Shown here: positions 19,634 through 28,305 of the stretch, in pieces | How positions within the stretch are numbered: the stretch's first letter is position 1 | How the letters are laid out: the number at the start of each line of letters is the position of its first letter | Origin: Arthrobacter sp. zg-Y238 | Lineage (GTDB): Bacteria; Actinomycetota; Actinomycetes; Actinomycetales; Micrococcaceae | DNA length: 64,000 bases | Direction: 5' to 3' | Assembly: GCF_024385525.1 (NCBI RefSeq) | Contig: NZ_JANFLU010000001.1 | Location: 124,001-188,000, forward strand | Made by a program: the position numbers and the translations under genes | Notes under the pieces: generated by a model | The model's input: the letters and a program-made list of their open reading frames with translations, nothing else | What the model was told of the DNA's origin: nothing | Database searches by the model: none

Positions 19634-20932
19634 ATGGCCCTGTCCCTGGTTGACGGGATCCTTCCCGTCCTCGCTCTGGCACTGGGCGCGGCTTCGCTTC
19701 TCTGGCTCGGGATTGCGGGGAGGCGGCTGGGCCTGCGCCGGATCCTGGTCTACGCAGTAGTTGCGGCGGTCTGCACCGCACTGCTTTATGTGCTGGCAGA
19801 AGTTATATTCCATTGGTGGAATGCTTCGCTTCCACGGACGCTCTACCTCTACTCTGCCCTGGCAATCCTGGGGCTTCAGTTGGCGTCCGGGCTCATGGCA
19901 GCTCCAGGCACCCCGTTGTCCCGCCGGGTAGCGGGCATTGCGGCCGGGCTCGGAATACTGCTGGGTTTGGCCTGCACGGTGAACCTCGCCTACAACCAAT
20001 ACCCCACGGTTGGATCCCTCCTGAACCCGCCCACGGCCACGGATGATCCCATTCCCGCTCCCGCCGACGCAGGAGCAGACCGGCCCGCTGCCTCCGAAAA
20101 CAGCTGGTCGCCGCCGTCGAACCTGCCCGGCGAAGGCAGGGTCTACCGGGCAGAAATCCCGGCGGCAGCCTCTGGATACGCGTCCCACCCCGCGTTGATC
20201 TATCTTCCGCCGGCCTATCTGGCGGACCCGGGTGCCGTCAGCCTGCCGGTGCTGGTTTTGATCCACGGCCAGCCGGGCTCCCCGAATGACTGGCTGGTCA
20301 GCGGCCGGATAGCCGAAATGATGGACGGCTTTGCCGCCCGCCATGCCGGCCTGGCTCCGATTGTCGTAATGCCCGACGCCAGCAATGACTCCAACCCCGA
20401 CTGGCCGCTGTGCCTGGACACCACGGTCAGCGACTCGGCAACCTATCTGGCCCGGGACCTTCCCGCCTGGGTACGGCAGCAGCTCGGGGCCGGGACGTCC
20501 GGCGCGCACCAATGGGCGATCGCGGGGTATTCGTTCGGCGGCACCTGCGCCGTGCAGCTGGCGGCAAACCACCCCGATGTCTATCCCACGTTCCTGGATA
20601 TCGCCGGAGAGAACCAGCCCACCGATGCGGACGGGCAGCAGGCCCTGCTGGACACCTACTTCGGCGGTGACAAGGCCGCTTTTGCAGAACAGAATGCCGT
20701 GGACCGGTTTCACCGGATGGCGTTTCCGGACCTTGCCGGGATCGTCGTCGTCGGCCGCGAAGACAAGGTCTACGCGCCGGAAGGCCGGCAGGTGTACGAA
20801 GCGGCCCGGGCTGCCGGCGCGGACGTGCAGTTCCAGGAGCTTCCGGGCGGACACTCCTGGCAGGTCTGGCGGGCCGGGCTGGAGAACAACCTGGACTGGC
20901 TGTGCAGCCGGCTTGGCATACTTGAGCCATGA
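19634..20932 (+). CDS. Membrane-anchored esterase (alpha/beta hydrolase, antigen 85/EsteraseD-like)
   Basis: The 432-residue protein has four N-terminal membrane segments (to about residue 115), then an extracytoplasmic alpha/beta hydrolase domain. The nucleophile lies in GYSFGG, a catalytic His in GGHSW near the end, and LVLIHGQPGSPNDW marks the oxyanion region. It resembles the putative esterase/mycolyltransferase-like group. GAGG 14 bases upstream spans the previous gene's stop; GTG at 19631 is an alternative start. Its stop overlaps the PAP2 start by four bases, so it is translated as part of the envelope operon. The substrate is unknown. Confidence 0.82.
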   Translation: MALSLVDGILPVLALALGAASLLWLGIAGRRLGLRRILVYAVVAAVCTALLYVLAEVIFHWWNASLPRTLYLYSALAILGLQLASGLMAAPGTPLSRRVAGIAAGLGILLGLACTVNLAYNQYPTVGSLLNPPTATDDPIPAPADAGADRPAASENSWSPPSNLPGEGRVYRAEIPAAASGYASHPALIYLPPAYLADPGAVSLPVLVLIHGQPGSPNDWLVSGRIAEMMDGFAARHAGLAPIVVMPDASNDSNPDWPLCLDTTVSDSATYLARDLPAWVRQQLGAGTSGAHQWAIAGYSFGGTCAVQLAANHPDVYPTFLDIAGENQPTDADGQQALLDTYFGGDKAAFAEQNAVDRFHRMAFPDLAGIVVVGREDKVYAPEGRQVYEAARAAGADVQFQELPGGHSWQVWRAGLENNLDWLCSRLGILEP

Positions 20933-21708
20933 GCCTGGACCCCGCACAACATCCCTCCCCCGCCGCAAATCCGCTCAGGCGGCTGCTGCATGCAATCAGC
21001 CGCGCAACCTCGCCGCATGTGACCCTGCTGGTGATCCTGGCCGTCGGCCTCCTGCCGGCATTGGCCCTGACTCTCGTGTCCGCGGAGGTCTATGACTCGG
21101 TCGCCGACGCGGACGGCGTGGCCGGGCTGGACCGGCCGGCACTGGAAGCGGCGCTGGGGCTGCGCACTCCCGCGCTGGATTCCGCGGTCACCGGTTTCAC
21201 CAACCTCGCCGGGACCATCGGCATGCCCGTCATCGCCGGGCTCGTGGTGCTCGTTATGTGCCTGCGCTGGCGCTCCTGGACGCCGCTGATCCTCACGGCG
21301 GCCGCAGCCGCCGGTTCCCTGCTCATGACGGTCACCGGAAAGGCTTTGATCGGGCGTACCCGGCCGGAACTGGCGGATGCCGTTCCGCCGTACGAATCCT
21401 CCGCCTCGTTTCCGAGCGGACACACTCTGAACTCGATCGTCATCGCGGGGATCCTGGCCTACCTGGTGATCCTGCACGTGCATAACCGCTGGGCGAAGGT
21501 CTTCGCAGGGCTGGCGGCAGCGGTCTTCACGTTTGCCGTGGGCCTGAGCCGGGTCTATCTGGGCCACCACTGGCTGACGGATGTGCTGGTGGCCTGGACG
21601 CTCGGAGCGGCCTGGCTCGCGGTGGTGATTACCGCGCACCAGCTTCTGCGGAGGCTTCCCGAACATCGAGCAGCCGCTCAAGGATCACCGCCACGCCGTC
21701 GTCCGTGA
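20929..21708 (+). CDS. PAP2-family membrane phosphatase
   Basis: The 259-residue protein carries the three PAP2 motifs in order: KALIGRTRP, FPSGHTLN and SRVYLGHHWLTDV, which hold the acid-phosphatase His and Arg residues. It has five or six membrane segments. Such enzymes dephosphorylate phosphatidate, phosphatidylglycerophosphate or undecaprenyl pyrophosphate at the outer face of the membrane. Its place after an MprF-like gene and a membrane esterase suggests a lipid substrate. The 3' end overlaps the convergent HAD gene by 80 bp. Confidence 0.9.
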   Translation: MSLDPAQHPSPAANPLRRLLHAISRATSPHVTLLVILAVGLLPALALTLVSAEVYDSVADADGVAGLDRPALEAALGLRTPALDSAVTGFTNLAGTIGMPVIAGLVVLVMCLRWRSWTPLILTAAAAAGSLLMTVTGKALIGRTRPELADAVPPYESSASFPSGHTLNSIVIAGILAYLVILHVHNRWAKVFAGLAAAVFTFAVGLSRVYLGHHWLTDVLVAWTLGAAWLAVVITAHQLLRRLPEHRAAAQGSPPRRRP

Positions 21709-22480
21709 AGCCCGGTGCCGTGTAGTCCGCCGCCTGGCGGGCATCCGGGTGGCCGGTTGCCATCGCGTAGCCCCGGCCGGCCCAGTCCAGCATGGAGATG
21801 TCGTTGGGCATGTCGCCGAAAGCTATGGTCTCCGCCGCGCTGATGCCCTTCCCCTTGGCGTAACCGGCCAGCGTGGCGGCCTTGTTCAGTCCCGGCAGGG
21901 ACATTTCCAGCAGCGGCATCCGCGGTGCCGAATGCGTGGTTTCCACCAGTTCGGCCACCGCCGGCGCCACCCGGCGCAGGAACTCGTCCGGGGAGATGTC
22001 GGTTCCCCGGGCGAGGAATTTCGCCACACCGGGCTGGCCCGCAAGGGATTCACGCAGCGGTCCGGGCACTATGCCGCCGAGGAGTTCCACGGATCCGGTG
22101 TCCACGAAGCCGTCCTCCAGATGGAGGCCGTCCACCGTCTCCGCCGCGAAACGTGCCCGCGGGAAAAGGTCCCGGATGACCTCCGCGGCGGCGAACATCT
22201 GCTCCAGCGGGAGCAGCTGCGTGGAGATGACCCGCTCGGCGGCCAGGTCATACGTGATGGCCCCGTTGGAGCAGATCACGGTGCCAACATGTCCGATCCG
22301 CTCGCGCAGCGGATCCAGCCAGCGGGGCGGGCGCCCGGTCACGAAGACGACGTCGATTCCTGCTGCCATGCAGGCACGGAAAGCCCTTACAGTCCGGTCG
22401 CTGATGCTGTTGTCCGCACCCACGATGGTGCCGTCTAAGTCACTTGCTATCAGCCGTACCGGCAGCCGCTGTTCCTGCAT
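21629..22480 (-). CDS. Cof-type HAD hydrolase
   Basis: This is a 283-residue haloacid dehalogenase-family phosphatase of the Cof (IIB) group. Motif I is IASDLDGTIV (nucleophile Asp), motif II VFVTGRPP, and motifs III/IV are a Lys in the LPGLNKAATL segment and AFGDMPNDISML. Substrates in this group are usually sugar phosphates or flavin nucleotides. The start at 22480 replaces a longer frame because homology begins there and a TAAGCT hexamer lies seven bases upstream. The last 80 bp run under the end of the PAP2 gene. Confidence 0.9.
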   Translation of the reverse strand: MQEQRLPVRLIASDLDGTIVGADNSISDRTVRAFRACMAAGIDVVFVTGRPPRWLDPLRERIGHVGTVICSNGAITYDLAAERVISTQLLPLEQMFAAAEVIRDLFPRARFAAETVDGLHLEDGFVDTGSVELLGGIVPGPLRESLAGQPGVAKFLARGTDISPDEFLRRVAPAVAELVETTHSAPRMPLLEMSLPGLNKAATLAGYAKGKGISAAETIAFGDMPNDISMLDWAGRGYAMATGHPDARQAADYTAPGFTDDGVAVILERLLDVREASAEAGAR

Positions 22481-22487
22481 GCCATCA

Positions 22488-22493
22488 AGCTTA
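22488..22493 (-). promoter_or_regulatory. -10 box (TAAGCT) of the Cof HAD gene
   Basis: TAAGCT is seven bases before the ATG, and no Shine-Dalgarno sequence fits between them. Confidence 0.4.
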
Positions 22494-22557
22494 CTTCCGG
22501 CCCCGGCAGGGACCGGAACGGTGCGCAGCCTCCCCAACTGGGACTGCCTGCGGGACG

Positions 22558-23094
22558 CTAGTCCTCGCGGATTTCCGCGGTGCCGATCATCGTGGAGCGC
22601 GCCAGGGTGTGGGTGAAGAGCGCGAAGCCCAGGGCAGCCGGTGTGGCGTCCGGCGGCACGTCCAGTTCCTCCGTATCCACGGCGTGGACCACCACGAAGT
22701 AGCGGTGCCGTCCGTGTCCTGCGGGCGGGGCCGCGCCCACGAAGCCGGGGAATCCGGCGTCATTGGCCAACTGCACGGTGCCGGCGGGCATCTGCCCCGT
22801 ATTGGCGGCATCTGCGGCGAGACCCGTGACCGACGCGGGGATGTTGAAGGCCGCCCAGTGCCAATAGCCGCTGGCGGTGGGTGCGTCCGGGTCATACATC
22901 GTCACGGCAAAGCTGCGGGTCTGTTCCGGGAAACCGGACCAGGTCAGCTGCGGCGAGGCATCGCTGCCGTCGGCTACGCCCATCTTGGCGCTGTACTGGG
23001 CCGGTGCGAACGTGCCTCCGTTCGCGAATTCTTCACTCTCGACGGTGAACTCCGGCACCTGCGGCAGTGCCTCGTACGGGTCTCGGCTTTCCAC
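22558..23094 (-). CDS. YbhB/YbcL (PEBP) family protein
   Basis: This 178-residue protein belongs to the phosphatidylethanolamine-binding / Raf kinase inhibitor-like family. The ligand-pocket motifs are SPQLTWSGFPE, MYDPDAPTASGYWHW and the late GRHRYFVVVHAVD. It starts at a GTG with AAAGGAAA upstream. Bacterial members bind small anionic ligands but their role is not defined. It may share a transcript with the sugar kinase 48 bp upstream. Confidence 0.9.
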   Translation of the reverse strand: MESRDPYEALPQVPEFTVESEEFANGGTFAPAQYSAKMGVADGSDASPQLTWSGFPEQTRSFAVTMYDPDAPTASGYWHWAAFNIPASVTGLAADAANTGQMPAGTVQLANDAGFPGFVGAAPPAGHGRHRYFVVVHAVDTEELDVPPDATPAALGFALFTHTLARSTMIGTAEIRED

Positions 23095-23142
23095 TGATTT
23101 CCTTTCGGGTAGTTGGCATCGGGGCCGCGGCGTGCGGCGGGA

Positions 23143-24057
23143 TCAGGGAACTTCGCGGCGGTAAGGCGGGTTGGCTCCGGCGCGGGAAACGGTGACGGCA
23201 GCTGCGCGCGCGGCGAAGGAGAGCAGCTCCTGCAGTTCGCCGACGCCGATCCGGGCCAGCTCGCTGCGGCGGGCACCGCCGTCGAGCTCCCGGTCCATCA
23301 GCCCCACCAGGAGGGCGGACATAAACGAATCCCCGGCACCCACGGTGTCCACCACACTGACGGTGGGTGCGGCGACTTCGCATTCACCCGCCGCGGCCAC
23401 GGCCCACGGTCCCTTCGAACCCCGGGTGACCACTACCAGCGACGGGCCCGCAGCGAGCCAGCGCCGGGCGGATTCCTCCGCAGATTCGTTCGGATACAGC
23501 CACTGCAGATCTTCGTCGGAGGCCTTGACGACGTCGGCGAGGGCGACGAATTTCTCGGCCTGTTCACGGGCGTAGGAGACGTCGGTGATGATGGTCGGCC
23601 GGCAGTTCGGATCGTAGGTGATGGTGCAGCCGGGCCGTGCCTGTTCCACGGCGCGCAGCACGTGGCTCGCACCGGGCGAGAGCATGGACGCGATGGAACC
23701 GGTGTGCAGCATGGTGGTTCCGTCCAGCAGGGCCGGAAGGTCCTCCGCCAGGCCCGGAAGCTGCCATTCCAGGTCAAAGGTGTACCGGGCGCCGCCCACC
23801 GGATCCAGCATGGCCGTGGCCACGCTGGTCGGCAGGTCATCGGCTTCGAACGCGGTCAGCACGGAATTGGTTCGGAGGTGCTCGGCGATCATCGCCCCGT
23901 AGCTATCCGAACCGAAGCGGCCCACAAACTGCACGGGCCGGCCGAGCCGCGCCACGCCCACAGCTACATTCAGCGGGCTGCCGCCGGGGTGTGTTCGCCG
24001 CGGCGCCGTGTCGCTGACTACTTCATCAACAAGGGCTTCCCCAATAACTGTAAGCAC
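23143..24057 (-). CDS. PfkB-family carbohydrate kinase (fructokinase-like)
   Basis: The 304-residue protein is a ribokinase-fold sugar kinase: GEALVDEVV, the GGSPLNVAVGVARLG signature, and the C-terminal DTVGAGDSFMSALL with the catalytic Asp and anion hole. The N-terminal pattern is closest to fructokinases, but substrate specificity cannot be read reliably. The GTG start has a TAGGTT hexamer six bases upstream. No transporter or sugar operon flanks it. Confidence 0.9.
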   Translation of the reverse strand: MLTVIGEALVDEVVSDTAPRRTHPGGSPLNVAVGVARLGRPVQFVGRFGSDSYGAMIAEHLRTNSVLTAFEADDLPTSVATAMLDPVGGARYTFDLEWQLPGLAEDLPALLDGTTMLHTGSIASMLSPGASHVLRAVEQARPGCTITYDPNCRPTIITDVSYAREQAEKFVALADVVKASDEDLQWLYPNESAEESARRWLAAGPSLVVVTRGSKGPWAVAAAGECEVAAPTVSVVDTVGAGDSFMSALLVGLMDRELDGGARRSELARIGVGELQELLSFAARAAAVTVSRAGANPPYRREVP

Positions 24058-24063
24058 ACTGCC

Positions 24064-24069
24064 AACCTA
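24064..24069 (-). promoter_or_regulatory. -10 box (TAGGTT) of the PfkB kinase gene
   Basis: TAGGTT is separated from the GTG start by the six bases GGCAGT, a leaderless arrangement. Confidence 0.5.
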
Positions 24070-24091
24070 ACAGAGCAGTCTCCCGGTTGCC

Positions 24092-24850
24092 TTAAGGAAC
24101 AGGTATTCCGGCCGCCTCACGGACCGCCTCGACGACGGCGTCCCATGCCGGGGTGCCGGGGGTGATCATCGCGAAGTGGTCGCCGGGAATGAGGCGCAGC
24201 TGCGCCTCTGTACCGCTTGCCCGGGCAGCGTCCACCCAGCTGCTGGAAGAACTGAGCGGCACTGTAGTGTCTTCCTCGCCGTGCAGCGCCCAGACCGGAA
24301 CCGGCAGCGGCAGTGCACACATGGGATCCGCATCCCGGTAACGCCGGGGATCCTCTTCCGGCGTGCAGCCGAGGAAGTTCCGCACCGCGCCGTTGCTCAG
24401 GCCCAGTTCGTAAGCCTCGGCCAGGTTCAGGACTCCGGAGGAGCTGACGACGCCGGCCGGCAGAACGTGCGGATTGGTCCGTGCCGCGGCCAGCACGGCC
24501 AGGTGGCCGCCGGCGGAGTGGCCCAGGAGGACCACCCGGGAGAGGTCGACGTCGTACTCCCGTGCCGCCGGCGCCAGCGCGTCGATTCCGGCGCAGACAT
24601 CCTCGAACGTTTCCGGCCAGCCGCCGCCTTTGCCGGCCCGGCGGTATTCGAGGTTCCAGGCGGCAAAGCCGCGGGCGGCCAGGTCCGCCGCCAGCGGCCG
24701 GCCGAGTTCCGCGTCATAGGCTGCACGCCAGTATCCGCCGTGGATGATGACCACCGCTGCCTGCGCTGCGGCACCGCTTTCCGGAAGGGTAAGTTCGGCG
24801 TACTGGTCCGGGTGCGGCCCGTAGGAGATACGAAGTGCAGGCGCTGGCAT
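24092..24850 (-). CDS. Alpha/beta hydrolase (BD-FAE/kynurenine formamidase-like)
   Basis: This is a 252-residue esterase with the oxyanion motif VVIIHGGYWRA, nucleophile elbow GHSAGGHLA, acid region ALHGEEDTTVPL and a late His in GDHFAM. These match the BD-FAE / HSL-like group, which includes kynurenine formamidases. The start at 24850 was chosen because AAGGATCG precedes it; the frame extends far upstream into unrelated sequence. It is divergent from the alarmone synthetase-like gene, 106 bp away. Confidence 0.88.
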   Translation of the reverse strand: MPAPALRISYGPHPDQYAELTLPESGAAAQAAVVIIHGGYWRAAYDAELGRPLAADLAARGFAAWNLEYRRAGKGGGWPETFEDVCAGIDALAPAAREYDVDLSRVVLLGHSAGGHLAVLAAARTNPHVLPAGVVSSSGVLNLAEAYELGLSNGAVRNFLGCTPEEDPRRYRDADPMCALPLPVPVWALHGEEDTTVPLSSSSSWVDAARASGTEAQLRLIPGDHFAMITPGTPAWDAVVEAVREAAGIPVP

Positions 24851-24956
24851 GACGATCCTTCTGCTCGCGGGGCTTAATCTGATAGGGAGCCTATCGCCAG
24901 GGTCGGAGAAACGCCGTGCCATAGGCTGGGGGCAGGCAGGGGAAAGGGAAACAGCT

Positions 24957-26072
24957 TTGAGCGCGTGGGACACACTGGATGAGCGGCTGCGGCCCACAGT
25001 CCAGGCCAGTACCGATGAGTACGCCCGGGTCCGGCCGGGATTGGAAGCGGTTACCGCGGAGATGGAAGCGAATCTTCGCGCTGTTTTTGCCGACAGTCCG
25101 GTCAAGCCGCTGTTTGTTGCCTCGCGAACCAAGACCGTGGAGTCGTTCCGGGACAAGGCTTCCCGGATGCTGCCCCCGGAGCATCCCGGCGAATTGCCCT
25201 CCCTGCTGTTCCCGGATCCGCTGCGCAACCTCACCGACCTCGTGGGCCTGCGCATCATCATGACGCTGCCGCACGAAGTGGATGAAGCGGCGAACCTGAT
25301 CAAGCGGCAGCGGGCGGAGTTTGACTGCCGCGGCGACCGCGAGAAGGACATTGGCTCCATTGAATCCGGCACCTACGGCTACTCCAGCCGGCACCTGATC
25401 CTGCGGACCATCCAGAACGAGACGGTGCGGAAGTTCCACAAGCTGCTTGACCCGGACCAGCGGCCCAACGGCAGCTACCTGTTCGAAGTGCAGATCCGTA
25501 CCGTGCTGGCCCACGCCTGGTCCGAAATCGAGCATGACATCCGGTTCAAGGCCGGCGATCCCCGGGCCTGGAGCCCGTATTTCGACCGGCAGTTCACGGC
25601 AACCGCGGCCATGCTGGAGACGGTGGAAACCGCCTTCGCCGAGCTGCATGAACGCTACGAAACGGTCACCGGTTTCTGGGACGAGGAAGGCCAGGGCAGT
25701 GCACCGCTGACCCCGAACCGGATCCGGGACATTTGGATGACCCTGCTCCCGCACGTCAACCGCAAGTCCGGTGATGACTGGGGGTGGGCAGCGGAAATGC
25801 TGGCTGCGCACGGCATGAAGACCACCATGGACCTGGCCGGGCTGCTGCAGGCAGAGGCCATCACGAAGGTCCGCGCGGCCCTGGATCACCGCTATTCGCC
25901 CGGACCGGACCGGCTGCTCGATGACCTGCTGCTCTGGCGTTTCGGCAAGGAACACATCGACCTCACGGCCGAACCGGAGGATGCACCGGTCAAACCCCGC
26001 CGGGAGTCCCTGGGTCGCCGTTACCGGCTGATGCAGCTTTACCGGGCGCGGGAAGCGGACCAGGGCCAGTAG
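24957..26072 (+). CDS. RelA/SpoT-domain nucleotide pyrophosphokinase-like protein
   Basis: The 371-residue protein has a RelA/SpoT synthetase domain at about residues 40-205. Substrate-binding RTKTVESFRDK lies near residue 58, DLVGLRI near 95, and the catalytic EVQIRTVLAHAWSEIEHDI at 175-195; GYSSRH replaces the more usual GYRSLH. There is no HD hydrolase, TGS or ACT domain, so it is not a long Rel. About 165 C-terminal residues are a helical extension of unknown role. It probably makes (p)ppGpp or a related alarmone. The TTG at 24957 was chosen for the GGAAAGGGAAA upstream. Confidence 0.82.
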   Translation: MSAWDTLDERLRPTVQASTDEYARVRPGLEAVTAEMEANLRAVFADSPVKPLFVASRTKTVESFRDKASRMLPPEHPGELPSLLFPDPLRNLTDLVGLRIIMTLPHEVDEAANLIKRQRAEFDCRGDREKDIGSIESGTYGYSSRHLILRTIQNETVRKFHKLLDPDQRPNGSYLFEVQIRTVLAHAWSEIEHDIRFKAGDPRAWSPYFDRQFTATAAMLETVETAFAELHERYETVTGFWDEEGQGSAPLTPNRIRDIWMTLLPHVNRKSGDDWGWAAEMLAAHGMKTTMDLAGLLQAEAITKVRAALDHRYSPGPDRLLDDLLLWRFGKEHIDLTAEPEDAPVKPRRESLGRRYRLMQLYRAREADQGQ

Positions 26073-26111
26073 CCGGTCCCCGGAACCTTGCCGGGCACCG
26101 CTGCGCCCGCA

Positions 26112-26117
26112 TAGCTT
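26112..26117 (+). promoter_or_regulatory. -10 box (TAGCTT) of the winged-helix protein gene
   Basis: TAGCTT is followed after TGCCCC by the GTG start; no ribosome-binding site is visible. Confidence 0.5.
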
Positions 26118-26123
26118 TGCCCC

Positions 26124-27173
26124 GTGGTCATTTCTCTTTCAGGGCAGGATGCACGGCGGATGCGGCGCTCCTCGCAGCTGCTGGGCGGTTCGGATCTGTC
26201 CCCGGCCGACGTCGTAAGGCGTGCGGTCGCGCTGCAGGGCCAGGACCTGCCCGCAGTGCTGCGGGCCATTGCCGTCCGTTCCCGCCCCGGAACCACCGTC
26301 CAGGACGTCCGGGACGCGTTTGACCGCGGCGAACTGGTGCGCGGCTGGCCGATGCGCGGCACCCTGTTCGCCACCACTCCGGAGCATCTGGCGGCCCTGC
26401 TGTCCTTCACCGCGGAACGCATCCGAAACATGGCTGCCCGACGCCGGGCTGAGCTGGGGCTTGAGGAGACGGTACTCGCGCGGGGCCGGGACACCCTGCG
26501 CGAGGCGCTGGGCGAGCGGCCCCTGCGGCGCTCCGAGGCGCTGGAACTCTGGGAAGCTGCGGGGATCGACACCACCGACGGACGCGGCTACCACCTACTG
26601 ATGCACCTCTGCGTGGAGGGTCTGGCGCACTGGGGACGGTTTTCCGGTACCGAGCAACTCCTCACCCTCACGGCACCGCGCGCCGTCAGCCCGGGAGCGG
26701 CCGACGGCGACCTCACGGCCCTGGTGCGCGGCTTCGTGCTGGCGCGCGGTCCGGTCACCGAAGCTGACCTGGCCTGGTGGACCAAGCTGCCCAGGACCGT
26801 GGTGCGCAAGGCCGCGGCCGGGGTGGCGGACCTGGTTCAGGTGGAAGTGGACGGTCGGCCGGCGTGGATCATCGGTGAGCCGGAGATTCCGGAGCGTTCC
26901 AGAGTGTCACTGGTGCCGGCGTTCGATGAGTGGATCCTCGGTTACGCGGACCGTTCCCTGGTTGCCAGCCCGGCGATGCTGGCGGCAATTGTCCCGGGCG
27001 GCAACGGGGTCTTCCGCCCGGCCGTGCTCGACGACGGCGTGGCCGTGGGAACCTGGCGGCTGCCCCGCACTTCCCGGGCCACCCCGGAACCGGTAATCGA
27101 CCTGGTGGAACGGGTCTCGGCAGCCAAGCGGCGGGCCATCGAGCGGGCAGTGGCGAACTGGCCGCACGGCTGA
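26124..27173 (+). CDS. AlkZ-like winged-helix DNA-binding protein (HTH_42)
   Basis: This 349-residue protein belongs to the winged-helix HTH_42 (DUF1006) family, which includes the AlkZ and YcaQ/AlkX glycosylases that open DNA interstrand crosslinks. The family segment WPMRGTLFATTPEHL is clear. An N-terminal LQGQD places glutamines at 38 and 40, close to the catalytic QxQ of AlkZ. Later segments GRGYHLLMHLC and DEWILGY also fit. The GTG start has TAGCTT six bases upstream. Enzymatic activity is inferred; many homologues are annotated only as DNA-binding proteins. Confidence 0.8.
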   Translation: MVISLSGQDARRMRRSSQLLGGSDLSPADVVRRAVALQGQDLPAVLRAIAVRSRPGTTVQDVRDAFDRGELVRGWPMRGTLFATTPEHLAALLSFTAERIRNMAARRRAELGLEETVLARGRDTLREALGERPLRRSEALELWEAAGIDTTDGRGYHLLMHLCVEGLAHWGRFSGTEQLLTLTAPRAVSPGAADGDLTALVRGFVLARGPVTEADLAWWTKLPRTVVRKAAAGVADLVQVEVDGRPAWIIGEPEIPERSRVSLVPAFDEWILGYADRSLVASPAMLAAIVPGGNGVFRPAVLDDGVAVGTWRLPRTSRATPEPVIDLVERVSAAKRRAIERAVANWPHG

Positions 27174-27194
27174 CGGGTTGCGCGGGTTACCTGC

Positions 27195-28205
27195 TCAGGC
27201 CGAAACGCGCCTCACCAGCCGGACCGGCGGCAGGCTCGGCTCAGCTGGCTGCACGATAGATTCCACACCTGATTCCGGAGCGCCAAGCGGCGCACCCAGC
27301 GGCGCCACGGCCATCCGCGCAAACCGCTCCCCCAGCTCCCGGGCGTCCATCCGTACCGTGGTCAGCGGCGGCACCGCCAGCGACGCCAGCGGAATGTCCT
27401 CAGCTCCGATCACCGCCAGGTCCTCCGGTGCACTCAGTCCATGCGCGGCCAGCCCTGCCAGCAGGGCGAAGGCGTGCTCGTCGTCGAACGCACAGGCTGC
27501 GGTCACCGGCTGCGGTCCTGCTCTCCAGCGGTCGACGACGGCAGCCGCCTCCCCTGCGTCCAGGCCCAGCCGGGCGACGTCGGGCTGCGGAAGCCCGAGC
27601 CGGCTGCAGGCGTCCGCAATCGCTGCCAGCCGGACATCCACCCGCCAGGCGTAACCGGACTCCGGTGGAACCGCCACGCCGATCCGCCGGTGTCCCGCGG
27701 CGGCCAAGTGCTGTACCTGGCATGCCCCGATGCCGAGGTCCGGCGCCAGCGGGTCTTCCAGCGCCTGGTGCAGGGACGCCACCTTGATGCCGCTGGCCGC
27801 CAGGGCTGCCAGTTCCGGCTCCGGGAGCGGGGTGAGGAGGATCAGCGCTGCCGGAGCCAGCGACTGCACCAGGGACGGCGCTCCCCCCTGCGCCGGCAGC
27901 CGGTGCGCCACCAGACGCAGTCCCTGCCGTTCCACTTCCTCGGAGGCGGCGTCGATCATGATGGCCAGGGCGCGGCCCAGGGGCTCGGGCGGCAGCAGCA
28001 TCAGGACCAGGTCGCTGCGGCCGCGGCGCAGGGTGCGGGCAGCCGTCGACGGCGTGTACCCGAGTGAGCGGGCTGCGGCCAGCACCCTGTCCTGCGTCGC
28101 GGTGGAGATACTCTGCCCGGCACGGCCGTTGAGCACGTAACTGACGGTGGCACGGGAGACGCCCGCGGCCTGCGCGACGTCGTTGGACGTGACCCTGCGG
28201 TTCAT
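27195..28205 (-). CDS. LacI-family transcriptional regulator
   Basis: This is a 336-residue repressor-type protein. The N-terminal helix-turn-helix and hinge (TSNDVAQAAGVSRATVSYVLNG) are unmistakable, followed by a periplasmic-binding-protein-like ligand domain. AGAGGGAC precedes the ATG at 28205; the longer open frame is not homologous. It is divergent from the SDR gene, and a perfect 12-bp palindrome with a CG centre lies between them. That suggests it controls the SDR and perhaps itself. The effector is unknown, though the family usually binds sugars. Confidence 0.92.
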   Translation of the reverse strand: MNRRVTSNDVAQAAGVSRATVSYVLNGRAGQSISTATQDRVLAAARSLGYTPSTAARTLRRGRSDLVLMLLPPEPLGRALAIMIDAASEEVERQGLRLVAHRLPAQGGAPSLVQSLAPAALILLTPLPEPELAALAASGIKVASLHQALEDPLAPDLGIGACQVQHLAAAGHRRIGVAVPPESGYAWRVDVRLAAIADACSRLGLPQPDVARLGLDAGEAAAVVDRWRAGPQPVTAACAFDDEHAFALLAGLAAHGLSAPEDLAVIGAEDIPLASLAVPPLTTVRMDARELGERFARMAVAPLGAPLGAPESGVESIVQPAEPSLPPVRLVRRVSA

Positions 28206-28305
28206 CCCGTCCCTCTTTCGCCTAGCCTTTGCGACCCGCCCAAACACGGCAATGTCAGCCCTTATCCATTGGAGATTTCTCCGGTAGTCTGACGATACAG
28301 GCAAC

